The notes under the pieces: generated by a model
What the model was told of the DNA's origin: nothing
Seen by the model: the letters and a program-made list of their open reading frames with translations, nothing else
The model's database searches: none
Assembly: GCA_029216955.1 (NCBI GenBank)
Contig: JANAVB010016199.1
Coordinates: forward strand, 13,083,989-13,147,988
Reading direction: 5' to 3'
DNA: 64,000 bases
Origin: Iris pallida
Lineage: Eukaryota > Streptophyta > Magnoliopsida > Asparagales > Iridaceae
Position numbers and translations under genes: made by a program
Shown here: piece by piece, positions 10,281-24,935 of the stretch
Layout of the letters: each line of letters starts with the position of its first letter
Position numbering within the stretch: position 1 is the stretch's first letter

Positions 10281-13200
10281 CTAGCAATCCCGCATCTCGT
10301 CCTCGTGCTCCCATGTGGACTCTTTCGGAAAGTGGTGTCTCTACATGTCACAGACAAGTGGAATGGTCTGATTCCGCAGGTGCTTCTCCCTCCGATCGTG
10401 GATCTCCACTGGCTGCTCCTCGTAGGTCAAGCTCGGACCCACCTCTAGCTTTGAGTAGTCCACCACATGGCTCAGGTCTGGAATGTAGCGTCGAAGCTGT
10501 GATACGTAGAAAATATCATGCACTCCTTCCAAACTAGCTGGAAGCCCTAGTCGATATGCCACCTCGCCAATCCGTACAGTCATATCGAAAGGTACGATGT
10601 ACCTAGGACTGAGCTTTCTGCCTCTACCAAAACGGATAATGCCCCTGGTCGGCGAGATCTTCAGGAACACTCTATCCCCAACTGCGAACTCTAGTGGCTG
10701 TCTGCTGCTGTTCGCCCAATGCTTCTGTCGATCCTGTGCAACTCTGAGACGCTCCCTGATCAATCTGACATTTTCAGTTGAGTCTACCACCATCTCTGGC
10801 CCAAGCAAAGCCCTTTTCCCAACGTCGTCCCAAGATAAAGGTGTACGACATCTCCGTCCATACAATGCCTCGAACGGGGTCATCTCAATGCTAGCCTGAT
10901 AACTGTTGTTATATGCAAACTCTACGAGATGCAAGTAATCCTCCCACGAACTGCCAAAGTCGAGTGCACAAACCCGCAGCATGTCCTCCAGTATCTGAAT
11001 GGTCCTCTCGGATTGCCCGTCTGTGGATGATAGGCGGTGCTGAACTTCAACTGTGAACCCAAGCTCAGCTGTAGACTCCTCCAGAAGTATGATGTGAAGC
11101 GTCTATCCCTATCTAAAATAATGCTCATCGACACTTCGTAGATTCGCACAATCTGCCACATGTAGAGGTCAGCAAGCTTCTCGATCGACAGCCCTACTTT
11201 GAATGGAATGAAGTGAGCAGACTTCGTCAGTCTGTCCACGATAACCCAAATATCATCCTTGCCACCGGGCGTACGCAGTAAACTAGAGATGAAGTCCATG
11301 GTGATGTGTTCCCACTTCCATTCCGGAATATGTAAAGGCTGGAGTAATCCTGCTGGTCTCTGGCGCTCCGCCTTGACTTGCTGGCATATAAGACATCTGG
11401 AAACGAATCTGGCAACCTCTCGTTTCATCCCATACCACCAAACATACTCCCACAGATCCTTATACATCTTGGTAGATCCAGGATGAATAGAATACTGCGA
11501 CTGGTGGGCCTCCTGTATCACCTCCTCCCGCAAATCCTTGGGCACACACAACTGAGTTTCGTGCCTCAGGGATCCATCATCTGCAATGGTGAAGTCGTCG
11601 AGCAATCTTGCCTCTTCCTGGCCTCTGAGACATCAGAGTCCCTCATCTAAAAACTGGGCCTCCTTGATCTTCTCTATCAGTCCTGACTGTATCTGCATGT
11701 GTATCGGCTGCCCTGCAACTCCTAGAAGAACAATCTCAATCCCCAAACTCTCAAGATCCTCTAGAAGATGCTGATCCATAGTGAGAAACATAGCAACAGG
11801 ATATCGACTGAGAGCATCTGCTACCATATTTGCCTTTTCAGGGTGGTATTACAGATTGATGTCAAAATCTTTCATGAGTTTCAGCCATCTGTGCTGCCTC
11901 ATATTTAGCTCCTTCTGAGTAAAAACATACTTCAGGCTTTTATGGTCAGTGAAGATGTCCACTCTCTCTCCATACAAGTAGTGCTTCCACAGTTTCAAGG
12001 CAAAAATGACTGCTGCAAGCTCCAAGTCATGTGTGGAGTAATTCTTCTCATGAGGCCTCAACTGTCTAGAAGCATAAGCAATGACTCTCTTGTTCTGCTC
12101 CAGCACACATTCCAATCCTTTCTCTGATGCATCGCGGTAGATGACGAATCTTCCAGATCCGGATGGCAAAGCTAAAATTGGCACTGTAGTGAGTCTTCTC
12201 TTCAATTCTTTAAATGCTGTCTGGCAGGCATCGCTCCAGATGAACTCCTCGTCCTTCCGCGTAAGCTTGGTCATTGGCTCTGCTATCTTGACAAAATCCT
12301 TCACGAACTTCCTGTAGTATCCTGCTAGACCCAAGAAACTACGAATCTCAGCTACTGACTTGGAAGGTGCCCATGCTTCCACTGCTTCAATCTTCTTGGG
12401 ATCTACAGAAATCCCCTCTCCAGTCACCACATGCCCCAAGAACTCCACTCTGTCCAAGAAGAACTCGCCCTTCGAGAGCTTCCTGTACAGCTTCTCCTTC
12501 CGTAAAATCTCCAACACGATCTGCAGGTGCTCCACATGCTCCTCCTCGGTCTTCGAATATATCAAGATGTCGTCAATGAAGACTATGATAAACTTGTCCA
12601 GATACTTGTGAAAAACTTTATTCATCAAGTTCATAAACATTGCTGGGGTATTAGTGAGTCCGAACGGCATCACCAAAAATTCATACTGGCCGTAACGGGT
12701 ATTGAAAGCTGTCTTCGGAATATCCTGCTCCCGAACCTTCATCTGATGATACCCCGACCAAAGGTCAATCTTGGAAAAGACCTTTGCCCCACTCAGCTGA
12801 TCAAACAGCTCATCAATCCGCGACAACGGGTATCTATTCTTGATGGTGATGTTATTGAGTACACGGTAATCGATACACATCCTCACAGTCTTATCCATCC
12901 TTCTTGGGCACGAAGAGTACCGGTGCTCCCCAGGGTGAAGCACTGGACCGAATAAAACCCTTGCCTTCCAACTCATTAATCTGGGCCTTCAACTCTGCAG
13001 CTTCCTTTGGGTTGATCTTGTAGCAATGCTGGGACTTCGGCACTGATCTGGGCACTAGGTCCATGCTGAACTCCACATCTCGATCTGGCGGCAATCCTAG
13101 CAACTCCTCGGGTAAGACGTCGAGAAACTCTGTAATCAACGGATGCGACAACTTCTGGGCTTCTACAACTGGTCCGAAATAGACTCCCTCTGGCCTCTCT

Positions 13201-13640
13201 GCGATCCGTCTTCTGACCTCGAACGGCGAAACTCCAAACGGGCTGAATGTGACCTTCCCTTCATGGCAGTCTATTACGGCAAACTGCTCGCTCATCCAGT
13301 CGATGCCGAGGACTACATCAAATCTGGGCAATGGCATCACTAGAAGTCGAGCCCTAAGCTCCCGTCCAGCTATAGTGATAGGGCAATCCACCATCTCAAT
13401 AAGTGGCACTATCCTTCCTCCTGTTACAATCCGACAGTTCCTCATATTATTCTTGGGTGTGAAGCCGTGTCTATACAGAAACTCATATGATACAAAGCTA
13501 TGTGTGGCTCCAGAATCAAACAATACAATGGCAGAAAATGAATATATGATAATAGAACCTGTGATAACATCTGGAGCTGTATCCTCCTTCTCAACTGCGG
13601 CCATGACGTAAGCACGTCCCCGCTGTGTTCCTCCCCTCTG
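10281..13640 (-). pseudogene. pol: Element B pol: protease, RT, RNase H, integrase, chromodomain-like tail
   Basis: Minus-strand polyprotein remnant that would copy and integrate the element. Seen in order: protease active site FDSGATHSFV near 13520; RT with [33 protein letters not shown] and the catalytic FIDDILIYS (about 12565); RNase H with [13 protein letters not shown] and TDHKSLKYV; linker ending VADALSRYPV; integrase with an HHCC-type finger (HPGSTKMY, CLICQQVK near 11400), catalytic-core blocks ITMDFISSL and STAYHPQTG; GPY/F-like C-terminus with GEVAYRLGLP and VHDIFYVSQLRRY (about 10480-10570); then a chromodomain-like end TWEHEDEMRDC before a stop at 10281. Frame shifts near 12900, 11830 and 10930, and a Trp-to-stop change near 10341, make it non-functional. 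Confidence 0.93.
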
Positions 13641-14850
13641 CTGCTGCTGGTGCTGTGAAAATCTCTGCCGCTGAGGTGGTAGAGCTGGTTCTTCTCTCTG
13701 GGATGCAGCAGGCAGTACTCTGGGTGGTACAGGTGGTGGTCCTCCAGTTCCTCGGGATCCTCCTGCTAGTCTAGCTGTGGCCTGCTGGCAGTCTCTTATC
13801 TGGTGTGCGTCTGACCCGCAGAATTGGCAAAGTCTGAGCCTCTTGTGACAGACCTCCACGTGGTGTCCTGGCCGATGACAGTATGTGCAAGTGACCCCCT
13901 GCTGCCTCTGATGCTGAACTGCTGGAACTCTGGCAGGACGGTGCTGAACTGCTGCTTGTTGAGCTGGCCTCGTCTGAGTCTGCATCTGCACCCTCTTCGT
14001 CGGTGCCTGGTAACTGCTGCTGTCATTTTACCTATCCCTCTTGGGCCTCGGGTCCATCTTCTTCTCAACTGCCTGAGCGATCTTGAGGATGCTCGAGTAA
14101 GTAGACGCCTGGATGATCGCCACTGCGTGCCGTAGCTCTCTGGGAGGCCCTTCTTGAACCTCCAAGCCCTCTCCTCCGGCATGTCGACTAGGTTCTCTGC
14201 GAACCTGTTGAGTCGGGTGAACTCTGACGTATACTCCGCCACTGTCATGGTCCCCTGCTGCAATGCCTCGAACTACATCCGAAGCTCATCTCTCTCGATG
14301 TTTGAGAAAAACTTCTCCTTGAACAGAGTTTTGAAATCTGCCCAAAGAACCTGGGGTGCTGCTAACTGGGGCTCCTCGCGGTACCAGGCTCTGGCAAGGT
14401 CGAACAGTCACATACTCGCCACCTCCACCTTCAAGTCATCAGGGATCCTCGCCATCTTTAGCGTCCGCTCCGTATTTTCCAGCCACTCATCTGCATAGAC
14501 GATCCCCTCGTTGCCTCAAAAGTCCATCGGACAGAGGTTCTGGTAGCCCCTGGCCGTCCCCGGTCTCGGTACTGCTGGTGCTGGAGGTGCTACCGGTGCT
14601 GGTGCTGCCGTCTCTCGAGTCCTGAGTGCGTCGATGACGGTCGCTCTGAATTGTGCTGCCTGGGAGTTCTGGGCCTCCATGAACTGCTGCAACATGGCCA
14701 TCACCTGGGCGCCGTCAAACATCATCGTCGAGGGCAACGGAGAAAAGATAGGAGGCGATGGCGGAAGCTGATCTACTGGAGCGTCTGGTTCGGGCTGTCC
14801 CGAACTCCTGCAACTCCTGGCTGATCAGCGGTCTTCCTCGTAGTGACCAT
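13641..14850 (-). pseudogene. gag: Element B gag with two zinc knuckles
   Basis: Gag packages the element RNA. The likely start is ATG at 14850 (MVTTRKTADQ), followed by a stop after 25 codons; further pieces lie at 14737-14516 (FMEAQNSQAAQFRATVIDAL) and 14263-13796 (TVAEYTSEFTRLNRFAENLV, the end of the capsid core). Two CCHC-type knuckles follow near 13790-13880: CTYCHRPGHHVEVC and CQFCGSDAHQIRDC, separated by HKRLRL. The Pro/Gln/Arg-rich segment after them leads to protease. Several frameshifts break the capsid region. Confidence 0.85.
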
Positions 14851-15039
14851 CCTGCAATAGAAAGAAAACTTCGTTGATTGACAAACCCTAAAACCTAAAA
14901 ATAAACCATATTTTTTTATAATATCAATGCACCTTATAAAACTAATATACCCTTATTTCTCGATTTTTCCTATGCTGTGATCAAGTTTCCTTAGTGTAAT
15001 CAAGTCCTCCAATAGTACACTAAGACCTAGGTACCATTA

Positions 15040-15071
15040 GGATTGACCTATATGGGCCACCACTAAAAATA
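15040..15071 (-). other. Element B leader start / candidate primer-binding site
   Basis: Directly after the 5' LTR (minus strand) comes TATTTTTAGTGGTGGCCCAT. The usual initiator-Met PBS (TGGTATCAGAGC) is absent. TGGTGGCCCAT begins with TGG, as a tRNA-CCA complement must, and the same sequence occurs at the same place in element A (24936-24955). The identity of the tRNA is not resolved. Confidence 0.45.
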
Positions 15072-17814
15072 TGTCACGACCCGCTCCCGAATAATCGGAC
15101 ACGAGTCGGACACGTCCAGCCTTCGTCGTTAGACACGATGAAGTAAGCTGTACCAATATCTAGGAAAGACTATAAATCCAGATAAGAATGAAAGTAAATC
15201 ACAGCATCTAATATCGAATTCCAGAATCTCAAATACAAGTCTAAGTGTTATTACATTCCAACAAATGTAAAATGTACTGATGTCTCTAATACAAGTCTAG
15301 ATAAAACTAAAGAAGAAAATACTAGGCTTCTTCAGCCTCTAGGTCCTGGGCAACATCAACTGGCTCATAGGTGCCTCCAGGCTCCTGTCCGTAATAGGTG
15401 TCACAGATAGCCTCCAACTCACCTGCAACATATCCTAGTCAGGAGCGGGCTAAGTATATCTAAGAAAATGAACATGAACATCATGGTATGAACAAGAACA
15501 CAAGAAATATATATATAGTACGAGAAATGAAAACAAGACATAAAACCTGAACATGAATACTATAAATAAATACAAAGAACATGAAATGAGTCCTGAACAT
15601 GAAATACAACCTGTAATGTGCAACATATTGAAATACATCCAGAGTTTGTGATCGGCTTGGGTAGATTCAATGAACATGAAATAGTACAGCTTTGGTCCCA
15701 CGTGCACGATGGAGGACCGAAGCTATTCACATGAATAGTAACACGGGTTTGATCACACATCTATAGTATTTCCTCACCCAGCCACGAGTAAACGCAAGAA
15801 AACATGATACAAGACAATCCCGTGATATATCGTGTCAACAAGGAGATACAAGAATGAATATACAAGACATGAAGAAATGGACAAGTTCGAGGAGTATGCT
15901 TGCCTTGCTCAGGATGATCAAGTGTGGGATGTACTGTTGGATATCCTCCTGTTTATAATTACAAGTTGATTAATAATCTGACTAATTCTAATTTGGTTAT
16001 CAACAATTCTAATCATGATTAGCTATGAACTTAAAATACACTAGTTTGTTAGTTCTATTCTTAAAATCTATATTGCAATTCAATATCTATTATAACTACA
16101 CAATATCCTACCCACAAGTTATCAGAAGATGTTACATCCAAATTACAGGGTAACACTTCAAGTGACTAAATCTCATCCTATACACAATTTTAGGCAGGGG
16201 TTCAGTCCTAACATCGGATTGCTACAAATCAGTCCAGTTAAAATGTTGATCTTTAAGTCCTAGATATGACATTCCACTACCATGAGCTCACTATAACTCT
16301 AAAGTCTGAACTACCTCATCTATTTATGTGATTTCCTCAAGTTTACTTCATCAATTAAACTCACCATTTAGTCCAGGTTGCAGACCAACTTCCTCCTTCC
16401 AAATTAATACCTAAACTTCACTAATAGCTCTAAGGTTAAATCCCAACTAGGAATTTATACAATTCAGTCTTAACAGGTCATGGGAACAATTCAGTCCTCT
16501 AACAGGACTGCTACAAGGTGACTGAACTAAGTCAGTCCAGACACTACATGCATATAAACCTTCATTTAAAACAGTCAAATCCTTCAGCCATTCGAAGATT
16601 AAATCCTGGTTTCTAGTCTCAGCTAAGGATAATACAATCTGTCCCGAACAGGACATAAATCAGCCTTCAGAAGGATTGATATAACCAGTCTTAAACCACA
16701 ACTCTCAGGTTACTGAGATAAATTAGTCTTATTAGGACTGATATTAATCTCAGTCTCAGTGAGACAAATCAGTCCTGTTAGGACTGATATCAATCTCAGT
16801 CCTAAGACTGATACCCACAGTCCAGTTCTGCTTGTCCAAATATTTAACATGGGTTAGTCAATACAACCCCAGTAATATACACCATAGTAGAACTTATCAA
16901 TCATAATCAAGAAATCTAAATAGGACTTCTCAGGTAACTCAGTCCTGATCATTGGTTAACCTGTCTTGCAGGCACTGTTATTGTCATGGTTCTTGAACCA
17001 GAACACCAAAGTTATCCAGGTTATGAATATCTGAAGGTTGGCAATGGAAATCATCCTAACTAATAATCAGTTTACTGTAATTATTGAACATCAAAGAAAA
17101 GTTCTGAAACTGCAGCATTAATTAACTATTAACCAAGAACCAAAATCAAACCTAAAGGTCTGAACCCAGCTCCATAAAATTGCATCTGACCCCAAAGGCC
17201 TAACTGATAACTCAATCTCAGCTCCTGAAACAAAGGACACTCACAGCCATACCAATTTAGTAACCTCACATATGAAGATTCAATTCAAGTCCTAAATAAG
17301 CAGTAACCATTCATAAAATTGTAAGATAGGGACTTGACATAAATTAGAGTATTCTCGAATTATCTAACATGTAATCCCAGGCTTGTTCATCAGTCCTAAA
17401 CCAATGGCCCACTCGAGCAAACCACAATCTTTATATTAGCACTCTGTCACCCTGTGTTCAGACTCAAATCAAACTAACATCAGTCTATCCTGCTGATAGG
17501 TAGTTTACAGGAGAAGAAATTCGTTAGAATTTCAAAAGTTTGTTACAAGTTCACCCCAGTTAGGTTCAAAGAGGAAAAGGAAATGAGCTGTGCTAAGAAA
17601 ATGCTCTCCTCTCTACTTCAAATAAGACTTTAACCGAACAATTAAAAGCTAAAGTGGTGGGCTGGGCTGAGAAGCCCAATATATTATTACAACATAAAAA
17701 CTAATACCATGTTTAAATGGTATAACCTATTATTAAAGAATTATCATGAAATTTAATTTGTAGAAAATGTTTGAAAAATTTATATAAAAATATATTCTGG
17801 AAAGTAGGCTTACA
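15072..17814 (-). repeat. Element B 5' LTR, internally deleted (2,743 bp)
   Basis: It aligns with 6183-10135 throughout except for a missing block equal to 8667-9829 (junction near 17506) and a smaller one near 16617. It starts TGTAAGCC at 17814 and ends GGTCGTGACA at 15072. The large deletion removes the candidate TATA box, so this copy could not drive genomic RNA as it stands. Confidence 0.92.
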
Positions 17815-19073
<1,259 letters not shown>

Positions 19074-21468
19074 TGTAACGCCCCAGTTCCAAAATACTTA
19101 GGACCAAGTACGTAGACATGCCAGCTGCATACATACAAAGCATATTACAATATACGAAAATCTCGTATGTATACATAAGCTGTAAAATGCAGTAACCATG
19201 AAACTAATCTCATCAACAAACCAATATATCATAAAATCAACTTAATAAAGTCATTTGTATAAAACGTTGGGCGGAGACAAATCTACTACCAATAAAAAGA
19301 GAGAAATACATAGTAACGATGGAAGAGTCGAGCGAAGCAAAATACGATCCAAAAGCTAGCATCGCGAAGGTAGATTGTAAACTATGTCCTTGGTTAGAGT
19401 ACCTACGAAATCACAAACACACATGGAGAAATCACCAGGTCCTCAGAGAGACACAACATGATACAGGAAAAATATGCTAATATGAACTGTCAGAATAATA
19501 AAATATTATACAAAAGACTATCCTAGACAAATATGCAAAGGGGATTCTAACCGTCTAATGTACAATTTAGAGGACAACTTTCATGCGCATGGGTAGGATT
19601 TAGGCTAATTGTACGTAACTGGCATCCAGTCATCTGTATCCGGCCGTAACGTTTAAAACGTCAGAGGGTATCTGCAAATATATCATGCCATAGTTCCTTT
19701 CGAAAACTACAGTTTACCTGTTTGGCTTTCCATACGCACTAGTTACTGTCCTCCCCCAATGTTTCCCATACGGACCAAGTCATGTCCATAATTTGTCCTG
19801 TTTTGTAACTGCTTGAGTGTCTATACCCTAGTCATAGCAGTTACGATCATCTATCTGTCCCACGATTTCTTACATAGAGATGGCCAGTCAATATACAAGT
19901 CGTGCCCCTAGCAAGCTGTCTTAAACCGTGTAGTGCGAGTGTCATGGCCAATGGAGATATAAAGATATCCCAAAATAAGAAGGTAGTCCGCTAAAACTAA
20001 GTTAACATGCGTCAAATAAAATAAAGCAACGGAAAAAACGACTAGTAGAGTCGCTTGTACCCAAGTATGGCTTGGACGCACAGTTTATAAAAAAAATGAA
20101 ACAAAGTAAATAAATGCTGAAATTAAATAATATGACAGTAAATATAGCAAGGTATATTTGTCTGGTGGTGGGAAGGTGTTTTGACGACGTCTAGTAGATG
20201 AAATCGGCAAGTGAGAAGAAGCTACAAGAGTGGAACCTCCGTAAACGTTCCCGGATGCTGAAACAAACATCAAAAAAAATTTCGGTGTAAAAGATATATC
20301 TAGGAAACGCATGTCCAAAAGTCCAATTTTGGAACAGGGGCAAAATCATAATTTCGGATCAAAACGATGTCTGCCGTTGGACCCACTTTGCACCAAAACA
20401 CGTGCCAGAACCTACTGTTTCTAAAGTCATCAAACTATATGTCTATGGATCTGGTTTTTCGAGACGAACTCAATGGTATGTCCAATTTTAGATTCTGATG
20501 AGCCGTACACAAAATCGCCCATTGAATCGGATCGTAGGGCCCGTAAAACAACGATCCGGTCAACGGTCTCAGAATCCGACCAAACTTGGCTCACAGGACC
20601 AAAAAAATATTTCGAGCCCAATGGCGCAAGTTTCGTCACGATTTGACGAGTGTGCATAATGTAATTGAAAATTTTGAAAAAGGCCGATACGGCGTTCTTT
20701 GACGGATACGGGTCAAATTCATCGTGCACACACGACCAATTTGAATTCTGTCATAGCCCACACGTCCACAAAGTCGATACGCACCTTTCAGTACCTTCGG
20801 TTTATGACGAGGTCGTCCGGTTTGTCGGGACGGACCTCGTATCGGAGGTTTTTTTTAAGTTTTTGAAACTATTTTTAATAAATTTTTTTCGATCTTTACA
20901 AACTGTTTTCTTTGCATACTATTGATAAATTTTGAAGCTAAAAATTAGGTTATGAAGCCCTATATGTTGTCTTCGAGTTTGTGTAATTAGATTACGAAAA
21001 ATAGATTTGGGTGGGCAGATAACTGCCTTCCAATTAATGTGAGTGAAAAGTGTCAAAACAGAACATTGGTTGTAGAAATTTTTTTTTGGAAACTTTGGCA
21101 GAGTTTTTACTATGACTAAATTCCAGTTTACTGAAACTAGTCGAGGGAATTAGCAGAGGGTCATATAGCCTTTGCATAGGACTTTACGGAATTGAAAACG
21201 CTCGCATGTGTAGGAAGAAAAGAGGTGCCGAACTAGCATACCTGGGTTGGCTGCTGTTGCGGCTGTCCTGCTGCTGCATGTGAACGTGGCTGGGCGGTGC
21301 TCCGGCATCATGGGGCGCGTGCAGGCGGCTGGACAAGCTTGGTCGTGGGTTGCTGGTGAAGAGGTGGGGGTGACCTCGAGGGGTGTTGGGGTTTTGCTAG
21401 GGTTTGTCGATGAGTTCCTATCCCCCTCTCCTTCTCGTACTCATATATATATTTATATATATATATTA

Positions 21469-21543
<75 letters not shown>

Positions 21544-22092
21544 CCTCTGTTATATATAACCTCTGTTATATATAGGGCTTATTTGGAGGAGGGCTCGGTT
21601 TGGCTGGGTTTGTTGTGTGAAGCCCATTGTTCCCGCAAGGGAACAGTGTGGGGTTTTATTATTATTTTTTTCATTTTTTTACTAAACTTATATATATCTA
21701 TGAAATTAAGAATAAATATATAATTCCAGTAAATAAACTTAGAAATCTAAAAATACTTTTAAACTATTGTAGCACATATTTTCCTAGTGTAAGGTATTTT
21801 ACCTATGAATGTACATATATTTTAAAAATAATTTTCTAAGGAAATATCAACTAACCAAAAATAATAATGATAAAAATAACAATGATAACAATAATATTAA
21901 TACACCAAAAATCTTTAAATTAATTTCTTAAAAATCTAACATATGCCTAAATTATTATTGTAACATTTTCTATATGGTGGTAGTTACACATACATATGTA
22001 AAAGAAAAAAATCATTTAAAAAATGATTTAGCAAATAACCTATAAACATGCTATTATTTAATAACCACATCAACAACAACAACAACAACAAC

Positions 22093-22161
<69 letters not shown>

Positions 22162-22730
22162 TTACAATAAACCACTAATAGGGCAGTATTGGATGACACA
22201 TATATTAAATAATCATAGAGGAACACTTGTCATGCCATTTCCAAAATATTTACTTCTTGGAAAATAATATATTCTTCCTTATATATAATAATTATTTACT
22301 TATAGAAAAATATACACAAATATAACTACATGGTCCTTTTTGGTGCACTACCTGACTACCTGGGCTTATGTTGGGTTCGGGTCAGGTCCGGGCTAGAATG
22401 GAACAACCGGGTCTCCCAAAAGCCAATATTTTAATTAATAAATAAATAAATCATCGGTGGGGGTTAAGTCACAACTTGACCTAGTTTTCCTAGTTAGGAC
22501 CCACTTATGGCTGGGTCTTCCCTATCGTGGCTAAAACACTAGTCAAGGCACCCGAGTATACCATTCGTCCCATAATTCTTGGTAATCTTGTACTCCAAAA
22601 CTCAACCATGGCTAAGGTCATCTACAATAATTATTATTTAAATAAAAAATATTCACAAAAAAAAACAATAAAGTCCTATTTAAGTCAAATAAAAATAAAA
22701 ATAAAAATTCAAAAATTTAGGGGTTTTACA
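19074..22730. mobile_element. Element C: solo LTR of a gypsy-type element
   Basis: A 3,657-bp block with LTR-type ends TGTAACGCCCC and GGGGTTTTACA, flanked by a 5-bp duplication GCAGC (19069-19073, 22731-22735) inside A's LTR. It has no gag or pol, so it is best read as a solo LTR left by LTR-LTR recombination. It holds an (AT)n tract (about 21474-21541), a repeated AACCTCTGTTATATAT unit after it, and an AAT/AAC trinucleotide run (22070-22160). Orientation is not determined. A non-autonomous coding-less element is the alternative. Confidence 0.82.
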
Positions 22731-23024
22731 GCAGCAGCAGCTACCAGCAACACTAGCAGCAGTTACAGCAGCAGCTAGCAGCAGCAGCAGCAACAACAAC
22801 ATCATGCAGCAGCTGCAGTAGCAGCAGTGAAGGCTAGTTTTGGCCTTCCCTTGTGTGTGTGTGTGTGTGGGTAAGTTAGATATGTTAGTATCCTAGGATA
22901 GTTTCAAGTTAGTATCTTGGTTTTTCTTTGTGTGTGTATTAGTGAGTTAGAATTGGATAGATATGTTAGTATCTTGAAGGTATCAAGAAGGTTAGGATAC
23001 GTATCCTAGAGTATAGGATATTAT

Positions 23025-23092
<68 letters not shown>

Positions 23093-24935
23093 GTATCTTA
23101 GGAGTGTTGGTATATTGTTAGAAGGATTTGTTAGTATCTTGAGGGTATCAAGAGAGTAGGATACCTATAGGATACATCTATATATGTATTATCCTACTAG
23201 TAGATAATAGGTTGTATCTTAAGATATCTAAGATATTAGACTAAGGTAATGAGGATTACCTAATAACTAATATATAGGATATTACCTATATTAGCTAAGT
23301 ATGGTAGGTTAGCTACTAGCCTAAGGTAGATGGTTATCTATTATCATAAGGTATTGAGCTACCTACTTAAGGTATTAGGATTCCTAACTTAGGGTATGGT
23401 ATTTGAGAGAGATAGGGTAAAGGGTATGTTGGTAGGTAATGACTAGATATATGATACTTGACCTAGATTTGACCTCGTTTGACCAATGTTGACTATTTTG
23501 ACTAGAAGTCAACGTTGAGTCAACATCTGACCTAGATTGGACTAGAAGTTGACCAGAGTTGACCAGTTGACCAAAAGTCAACTGTAGGTCAAGCCTTGAC
23601 CTAGTTTGACCTAGATTGCATATCATGCACTAGAAAATTATGCCTAACACTGTTCAAACCCTATTTAACACTTGTATATCTCATCTTTAGGTCTATGACT
23701 CTACTCTGAGCCTCGATTCATATTGACAGCTCAGAACCGCAGGCGAGTACATTCTCTGATAGTTTTTATTATTTTGATATCTACTATATCCGATTCAGTT
23801 GTAGTGTTTTACTTGATTCACGACATGAGGATACATGGACTAGTATACGTTGGATCCTGACATGAGATGTTATTCCTGGATTACCTGGTATATGGGTACA
23901 TTGTTCGATCTTGTTTCCTGTACTTGTATAGATGTCGATTTGGGAGTGGACTGGCCCCTTGCTATTTGAATTCTGTGTCATGACGTGTCATGGTTGGATC
24001 CATTATACTACTCGGGGATGGAAAGTTATTAGAGGTTATGTGATTAATATCCTCTCATGTTACTTCTTGTGCATAGCTCCACCCTCACCATACGTAGGGT
24101 ATAGCCTGACCTGATACTTCTTGTGTATAGCTTTCCATTTTGGCCGGCCTGATCCTATATACTACTTGTGCATATCAGGTCAAATAGAATAGCCTGATCT
24201 AGACCCAAGCCGATCACATAACGCTCTAATATCTCAATGCACTGTTTATATTTACATTGTATATCAGATATTCCTGTACTGCTTTATATTCCAGTATTTC
24301 ACACCCTGACATGATATCCAGTTCACTTGTACTGTTTTACTTTCAGTCTTAATATTTTATCTTGTATTCCATTATAACTGTCTCTTATAGTATTTGTCAA
24401 TTCATATGAAATTGCTGTTGGCATTTGTTCTTGCTCATATTCTGACAGGATAACCCCCGTTGATTTTACAGAGGGCTTAGACGCTGACTGCTCGACCTTC
24501 TACGGGTTTGGCATAGACTTCGACTTCGACTATGATCTTCCTGTGGAGCCGGTGCTCATAGAGGACGCACCGCCTGTAGTGACCTAGATTAGTTAGGTTT
24601 GACTGGATTGCAATCCAACTTGATACTTTGGACTTGAAGTATTTATTTAGAATTTTGTGTTATGTCTTAAATTCGAAACTTCTGTCTGTGACTTGCATCT
24701 ATTTTCGTTTATCTATTTCCATCTTATTTTTATCATATTCGTGCTTATCTTTCTTAGATGTCATGTGATTGAGTTGTGATTATATTCCTCCGTATAGAGA
24801 TGATAGGTTATATACTTTGTGTCTAGATGTTATATATATTCTAGTTGACCTATACAGCGTTCTACCGCCGACTCTGCGGTGTAGGCTAGACGTACCCATG
24901 TGCTCGTGCCCCTAAACAGGGTGCGGGTTGTGACA
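22731..24935 (+). repeat. Element A 5' LTR, segment 3 (to LTR end)
   Basis: It resumes with GCAGC and CAG repeats, then AGGATA/TATCCT-rich sequence, an (AT)n tract near 23030-23088, repeated AGGTA/TACCT words (23100-23400) and a TTGAC cluster (23457-23613). The part up to 23606 matches 56300-57606; the last 1.3 kb has no partner in the window because the 3' LTR is truncated. The LTR ends GTGCGGGTTGTGACA at 24935. Confidence 0.88.
23457..23613 (+). promoter_or_regulatory. Cluster of 14 TTGAC (W-box core) words in the element A LTR
   Basis: Within 157 bp I count ten forward TTGAC words and four reverse GTCAA words, most extended to TTGACC or TTGACT, the W-box form bound by plant WRKY factors. 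The cluster is kept in the 3' LTR at 57440-57593 with few changes. Regulatory function is inference from motif density. Confidence 0.45.

Larger units (their letters stand above)
6183..17814 (-). mobile_element. Element B: Tekay-type Ty3/gypsy retrotransposon (minus strand)
   Basis: An 11,632-bp element flanked by a 5-bp duplication AACTC (6178-6182, 17815-17819), inserted into the 5' LTR of A. Read on the minus strand: 5' LTR (17814-15072), short leader, gag, protease, RT, RNase H, integrase with a C-terminal chromodomain-like tail, polypurine tract, 3' LTR (10135-6183). Ends are TGTAAGCC...GTGACA. The order PR-RT-RH-INT and the tail TWEHEDEMRDC place it in the chromoviruses, most like Tekay/Del. 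Stops and frameshifts occur in gag, pol and the tail, and the 5' LTR has lost about 1.2 kb. Confidence 0.93.

Noticed and set aside
10245..14625. Plus-strand ORFs across element B
   Set aside because: All are antisense to the gag-pol remnant on the minus strand.
20340..20925. Candidate gene in solo LTR C (ORFs of 86-99 codons on both strands)
   Set aside because: Overlapping frames with no domain, inside a block bounded by LTR ends and a target duplication.
22000..22226. Poly-leucine open frame on the minus strand
   Set aside because: Produced by an AAT/AAC trinucleotide repeat in solo LTR C.
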